From: Tomocerus qinae
Taxonomy: Eukaryota > Arthropoda > Collembola > Entomobryomorpha > Tomoceridae
Assembly (NCBI GenBank): GCA_020055645.1
Contig: CM034550.1
Location: forward strand, 10,039,501-10,103,500
Direction of reading: 5' to 3'
Length of the DNA stretch: 64,000 nt
The position numbers were made by a program, and so were the translations under genes. Below the pieces are notes generated by a model, which was not told the DNA's origin, did no database searches, and was given only the letters and a program-made list of their open reading frames with translations. Below are positions 54,901 through 60,900 of this stretch, in pieces. Within the stretch, counting starts at the first letter, position 1. Each line of letters begins with the position of its first letter.

Positions 54901-57900
54901 GTAGTAGGGTAAGGTATTGCAGACAGTGTTATTGAATTAGGTAGGAGATAAATACCAACATGATATACGTACTACTAATAAGGTATTCTGTAGATGTGTT
55001 GTAGTAAAAGTAGTATTGGATATTTAGTGTAGAGTTGGAATGAGTGAGTCTAGAAGCTCATGAGTGAAGAGTGTAGTAGCAGTAGTATTTTAGTTGACTA
55101 TTAGATTAGATGACTAGGTTGCGTTGCGTAATATTAGGAAACAATCAGTAGCAGGAGATAGGAGGATGTGATGGTGGGGAAAGTTGTAAAGAAGAACAAG
55201 TGAAAGTTTTATTATGAGTGGAGTGAAAGCTAATGTGCATTTGGCGCAGGCTGCAAGTACCCTGAAGAAAACAGAAGGGAATGTCGTCATCGTCGTCTGC
55301 AATGCGTCCAAAGGGAAAGAGGACGATGGGAGCAGTGGCAGTGGCGGACCGTCCGCGGCCAAAGACAAGGCACCGGCTCATGACATTAAGAAGAAGGAGC
55401 TGGCAGGCACGGGAGCTACAGCTGCCACGCTAGCAGCCACAGCCGCCGACTCCAAGAAAGAAGCAGAGAAGCCAAGTCAGTTTCTTTTCTCTTTTACTCT
55501 CATTTCAATGTGTTACTTAGACATATACTTACTTATTATTCCCTCTCCCATACTCGTATGCATATACCTACCTACTCTGCTGGATACATCTAGACAATAC
55601 ATAATCATATTCTGTATATATTTATAGTGTACAACATTCTAAATGAGTATATCATATATCTGTAATTTGTTACATTAGGACTCACTACTTACTACTGATT
55701 TCCTCTTTCCGTACATAGCAGTCGGTTTATATAATATTATTATTACCATCTCCTTTCTCTTTCTCTCTCTCTGTGCTAGTTTTGTGTCGCCGCGATCTGT
55801 TATCCAGTGTTATTTGTTATATCAGACCTCCTTTCTTCACTTCTTCCAGCTCATTGCATAGGTTTGGAACTGCAACTCAATTGTGTTCCATTCCTTTAAT
55901 ATCATTGCCTATGAATTTCGTGTAGTTTGGCTTCCTCCTTGATTTACACGTAGTTTCTCTCTTTTCGACTGAAATTCCTCCTTTCTTCACTACTTATACT
56001 AGTACATTAGTTCCATTTCTCCTTAGTCGTACTCTGTAGATGGATACGTTCGTATTACTATTTCCATGTCCATGACTATTGTATACGGACGATCATATTT
56101 GTGCCAGGGAAAATAAAGGGATTTGACTGTGATCTAGTGTTCTGTAGTCTAAGGACGATTATTTGTATGGAAAGGGGAGTTTGCATTACGTAGCATTGTA
56201 ATGTGTATCTAAAGTACCTATGTATGTATGTAATGCGCTATTAAATAGTAGGAACAATAGGGTTGTACATATAGGTACGTCTATAGTGGAGTTGAATCTG
56301 TAATAATGTAGGTAATAATAATATGTAATACATTATCCGTTAGTTTTTGGTCGTTTTTGGGACGGTTGACTTGAGTTGACTTGGTGTGTGCGGTGGCTAG
56401 TAGTGTTAGTGTTTGGTATGCAGTTTCCAGCTCTTAGCCTTTTTATTCTAGTATTCTCATGAGAAATTTGCCTGATGTCTCGGTTTTTTCTTAACTTTTA
56501 CTTTTGCGAACATCTTGTACTTTTCGACTGGCTCTCTCTCTCTACTGTGTCTCGGCCCGTTTCTCTCTCTCTCTACTCTGTTCGTCGTGCGGAATGCATT
56601 GGTCTGTCTTGGTTTGGTTTCGGCTGGTGCTAATGGCATCCTATGGTCATAATATTGCATGCAACTTGAGTTGACTTGCTTTCACTAAACAAATTTCAAC
56701 TCTTGCACTTGTTACGCTCACTCGACACCAAACGACGGACTTTTTCTCATCCACACTACATCACGGACACGACAAAAATGTGAGTTATTTTTTTCTGCCT
56801 TCTCTTGTCTTTTACCCGCACTCCTTTTTTTTCCTTCTATCCTTTCTCGGGCATGACAGTTGACACTCTTGTTTCCTTTCTGTTTACTCATTCATGTAAA
56901 TATAAAAATTGCATACCTGAGTATGTGCACTTAGGACTTTATCTCATCACTATTAAATAGGCATCTGTATGCTATGTCTACATCCGTTTGCTAACCGTTA
57001 AAATGTAAATACACACATGGTAAGCCCGTGTTCGGGAATTAATAGGTTTGTTTTCCTTGGACCCACTATCTATAAGTAAATATATGTACGGGAAGGTGTG
57101 CTATAATTTTCCATGTCGAAAAATTGGTCTATTTCTCTAGAGCATGTTAATGTATGTCTGTATTAAGATTGTCTGTTGAGATAGGAAAAAGGTACTTTCC
57201 ACCCTGTACTATGGAAATTCATTCAAAATTCGTAAAGCAAACTGCATGCATTTTTTACGCTGCCTCTGCTACTTGTGTGACCTGAGTGAAAAGTTGTTTG
57301 AAATGAAAAGAGTTAGCTATACATTGGGAAACGGAGTTTTCACTTACTTTTACTTGTTGGGGTCTGTCTGGCTGGTTGTAGAATGTGTGTAGCTCATCCT
57401 TCTCCTGTCCTCTTTTTTTCCAGAGTTTGTCTGTGAGTGTTGCAGACGGAAACTTTGTTTTATTTATAATGTTAAGTGAGGAGAGGTAGCTCTCTTGGTG
57501 TGGGATGAAGTAGATATCTCTATATTATGTAACTGAACTGACGTACCTACCCTAAGTACATAATAGCATAACAAGCAGACTTATTTAGAAGAGTCTAACG
57601 TCCATTTTCTCTGGTTTTGTTGCTTCTGGTCTGAATGTAGAATTACCACCGAAACCCTCAAAAATTCCCTCACCGTCCAAACTGACGAGTATCATCGCCC
57701 CGCGGAAACTCACATCACCCACTTCTCCTGCAAATTCTCTTATAACTGTGACGAATACTTCTGCTATTGCCACCACTCCATCTCCGACCTCCGCCAATGT
57801 GCCGTCGGTGGTTGTAAAACCGGCGACTCCGTCTCCCAAAATGTTACCTGCACCCACACCTTCTGTATCGCCTGCTACTTCGGTCACCAAAATGGCACTT

Positions 57901-60900
57901 TTGGTCAAATCTCGGTTAGATGATCCTGCGAGTGATCCAGCCACTTGTGAAATCAAATCCGGAAAGGAAACCACCATTGAAATCAATAAAGACAAAATGG
58001 GACTTGGACTCAGCATTGTTGGTGGAAGTGATACACTTCTCGTAAGTCAATCTCGTTTTAAACTCTTTCCACGGATAATATATTTTGTACGGTGACGCGC
58101 TAAAACCATTTTCTCTGTCCATTAAATATCCAACAAACTTTCATGGACACTTGAATTGATTTTAAACTAGGCAAAGTTTTTCAAAATTGTTTCACATTTA
58201 CCCTAATGGTGAAAGTCTACAGGCTTAACATAATTACCATAAGCTTTATATAGTAAGGCACTCTGAATCTACTGTACAATGTACGATTGTAAATGATGAG
58301 TCGTTTAAGCGAAACTTTGGCCATTATTATTTTGCATATGGAAATTTGGAAATTATTATTTCGTTAAAAGTCAAATCTTTAAATCTGTTCCATTATCGTT
58401 AACGCATCGTGTCATTAAAGCTGTAGTATATGTAAAATTGGATATAATACAGAGATTTGGAATGTTAAAGGTAAAGCACCGTTAATAACCTCGGGAAAGT
58501 TTGTTGATTTCAAGGGAAAAATTCTCATTTACATAATGGGATGAGTAATGATGTAAACTGAGCTTGGGGATTACGCAGAGAGGATTATTAATTGCTATTT
58601 TGGGTTATAATATTTCCTCACGATAGAATGTCGGTTTGGTTGGGGGAATTCTAAGCGGATAAAATAGATTAGATGAAAGTATATAATGAAATTACATTAG
58701 GATGAGCAGGATGAATAAAATTGACATCTAAATTCCTGTAAGATGGAAAATCTAAGATATTCAAGATATTCCAGTAAAATACTATGGCATTGTACTAATA
58801 AATTTTTGCATGAGGAGTAGAGCGATCTGTTTTCGTTGAGCTTTGGAATAGATATTGATAAACTTTAAAGAAATAGTAGTGACGTGAGTTGGGAGTCGTA
58901 TTTGGTGCGGTAAATTGAACTAGACTCAACCTAAGAGTATGGTAATAGGGAAAGCATTAAGTTTCCTCAGGAAACATGAATTCGAGTTACCTGTTAGCAT
59001 GTGGTAGTAGTAAGCATAAAATATGTCTTAGCTTTTTACTACGGCTAAGAAGTTCAATTCGATAGGAAGGATTTCTCTGTCATACTCGCACTAGAAGATT
59101 GTGCATATAGGATTTCATTTTGAAGCTAGACCTGAACCTGAATATGAAAAGACGTACGTTGGGGTTGGAGGATTTTATTTTGTCTGCATTGCATACTGTT
59201 TGCAGTTGTAGTATCACTAGTAGGCTAACTAGGCTAACAACGGCACCTACTATAAAATGAAATAGAATAGGGAGAGCCTGATTGTGAGCCTGAGCTTAAG
59301 GTTTTAGAAGGTTGAGTCTTCCTAATTTATTATTCTATCTCATGTAAAGTGAGTTACAGTAGGGATATTACTATTTGGAGAAAGAGAATGCTCCTACTAC
59401 CTTTGCACAATTGTGGCCTGCGAGTTACATAAGAAATTCTTAGTCAATATGCATATGTTACCGTTTGTTTTAAAATTCGGTTTGTATTAAAACCCACTAA
59501 AATTATCTTACCTAAGAATTAAAAAGTTTCTCTATGCACTCAAAAGATTGTGGTTGAAAATCTAAATAATCATCGAATTTTCAGAGATAACTATTTATAC
59601 TGTAAATCCTGACTTTTTGAGTTTTTAGTGGGGTGTTTTAATACAGACTGTATTATAATTTTATATGAACAGGTAGGATTGTTTAATGCAAGTAAATGTT
59701 ATGCATAGATATGAGGGAAAGTGGAGAATATGTTAAGCGTAGCATTTTTGTCGGAATGAGGTGAGGAGGAGCTGAGGAAGTCAGAGTTATTATAAAAGTG
59801 AAGGAGGTATAGTAGTCGGGGTAAAGAAAGAATGAGGTAAGTAGGTAAGTTGTTTTGTAGATGTGAAAAATGGGAAGGAGGTTCTTAGAGTAATCAAAGT
59901 TTGGGCTGGAGTAAAGTGGCAGTATATTATTTGTTTCCTGCGAGAGGATATTGTTGGTTGTGTGTGATGGGGATAGTAGTAGTCCTGAAGGGAATGGTAT
60001 GATAGAAATGAGATTTTATTGTTATTTCATAATACAGGGCTCAATAATAATTCATGAAGTTTATGCGGACGGAGCTGCAGCAAAAGACGGTCGATTGAAA
60101 CCCGGAGACCAGCTTCTGTCTGTGAATAACGAAGATTTCCAAAGTATCACCCACAATAAAGCCTTAGCTGCCTTGAGACAAACTCCAAGCAAGGTGAAGA
60201 TGGTCGTGTTCAGAGACGACGCGGTGTCCAAAGAAGATGATATGTACGATATCACAGAAGTTGAATTGGTGAAGAAATCCGGAAAAGGACTGGGCTTGTC
60301 AATTGTTGGGAGAAAAAACGGAGCAGGTGTGTTCATTTCCGATGTTGTTCCAGGAGGGATTGCCGAGCTTCATGGAGGACTTATGAAAGGAGACATGATC
60401 ATCTCAGTGAATGGAGTCGATTTAAAAAATGCATCTCAGGTACGCGACATAAAATACATCTCTCCGCCCTGTAACCACTTTTTATGGGCTATAGTGTCAG
60501 AGTTTTATGACATTCTGGACAGACTGTGACTCTTCTTATTATCTTGAGAATGCGGAATATTTCATGAAACGCTCTTTTATTATTCTGTGAAATGTGCAGG
60601 AAGAAGCAGCTTCTGTTTTGAAGACAACGATGGGTCCGATCCATATGAAAATCGGAAGGTTAAAAGCAGCTGCAAACCGGCGCTCTACTTCCTTAACTCC
60701 TGTAACATCTCCCGTGACCCCAACTTCAGAAACTAAGTAATTTCATCAATATTTTTTCTAAAACTTGTTTTTTTGGTGATGGGGGATTCTTATGCTATGT
60801 TCTTGTATATTGTCTAATTCTACACTTTCATGCTACTTGCGCCTTTTAGAAAATGAAAAATGGATGATCACTGGTACTGCCAAAAACATTAAAGACTTAA

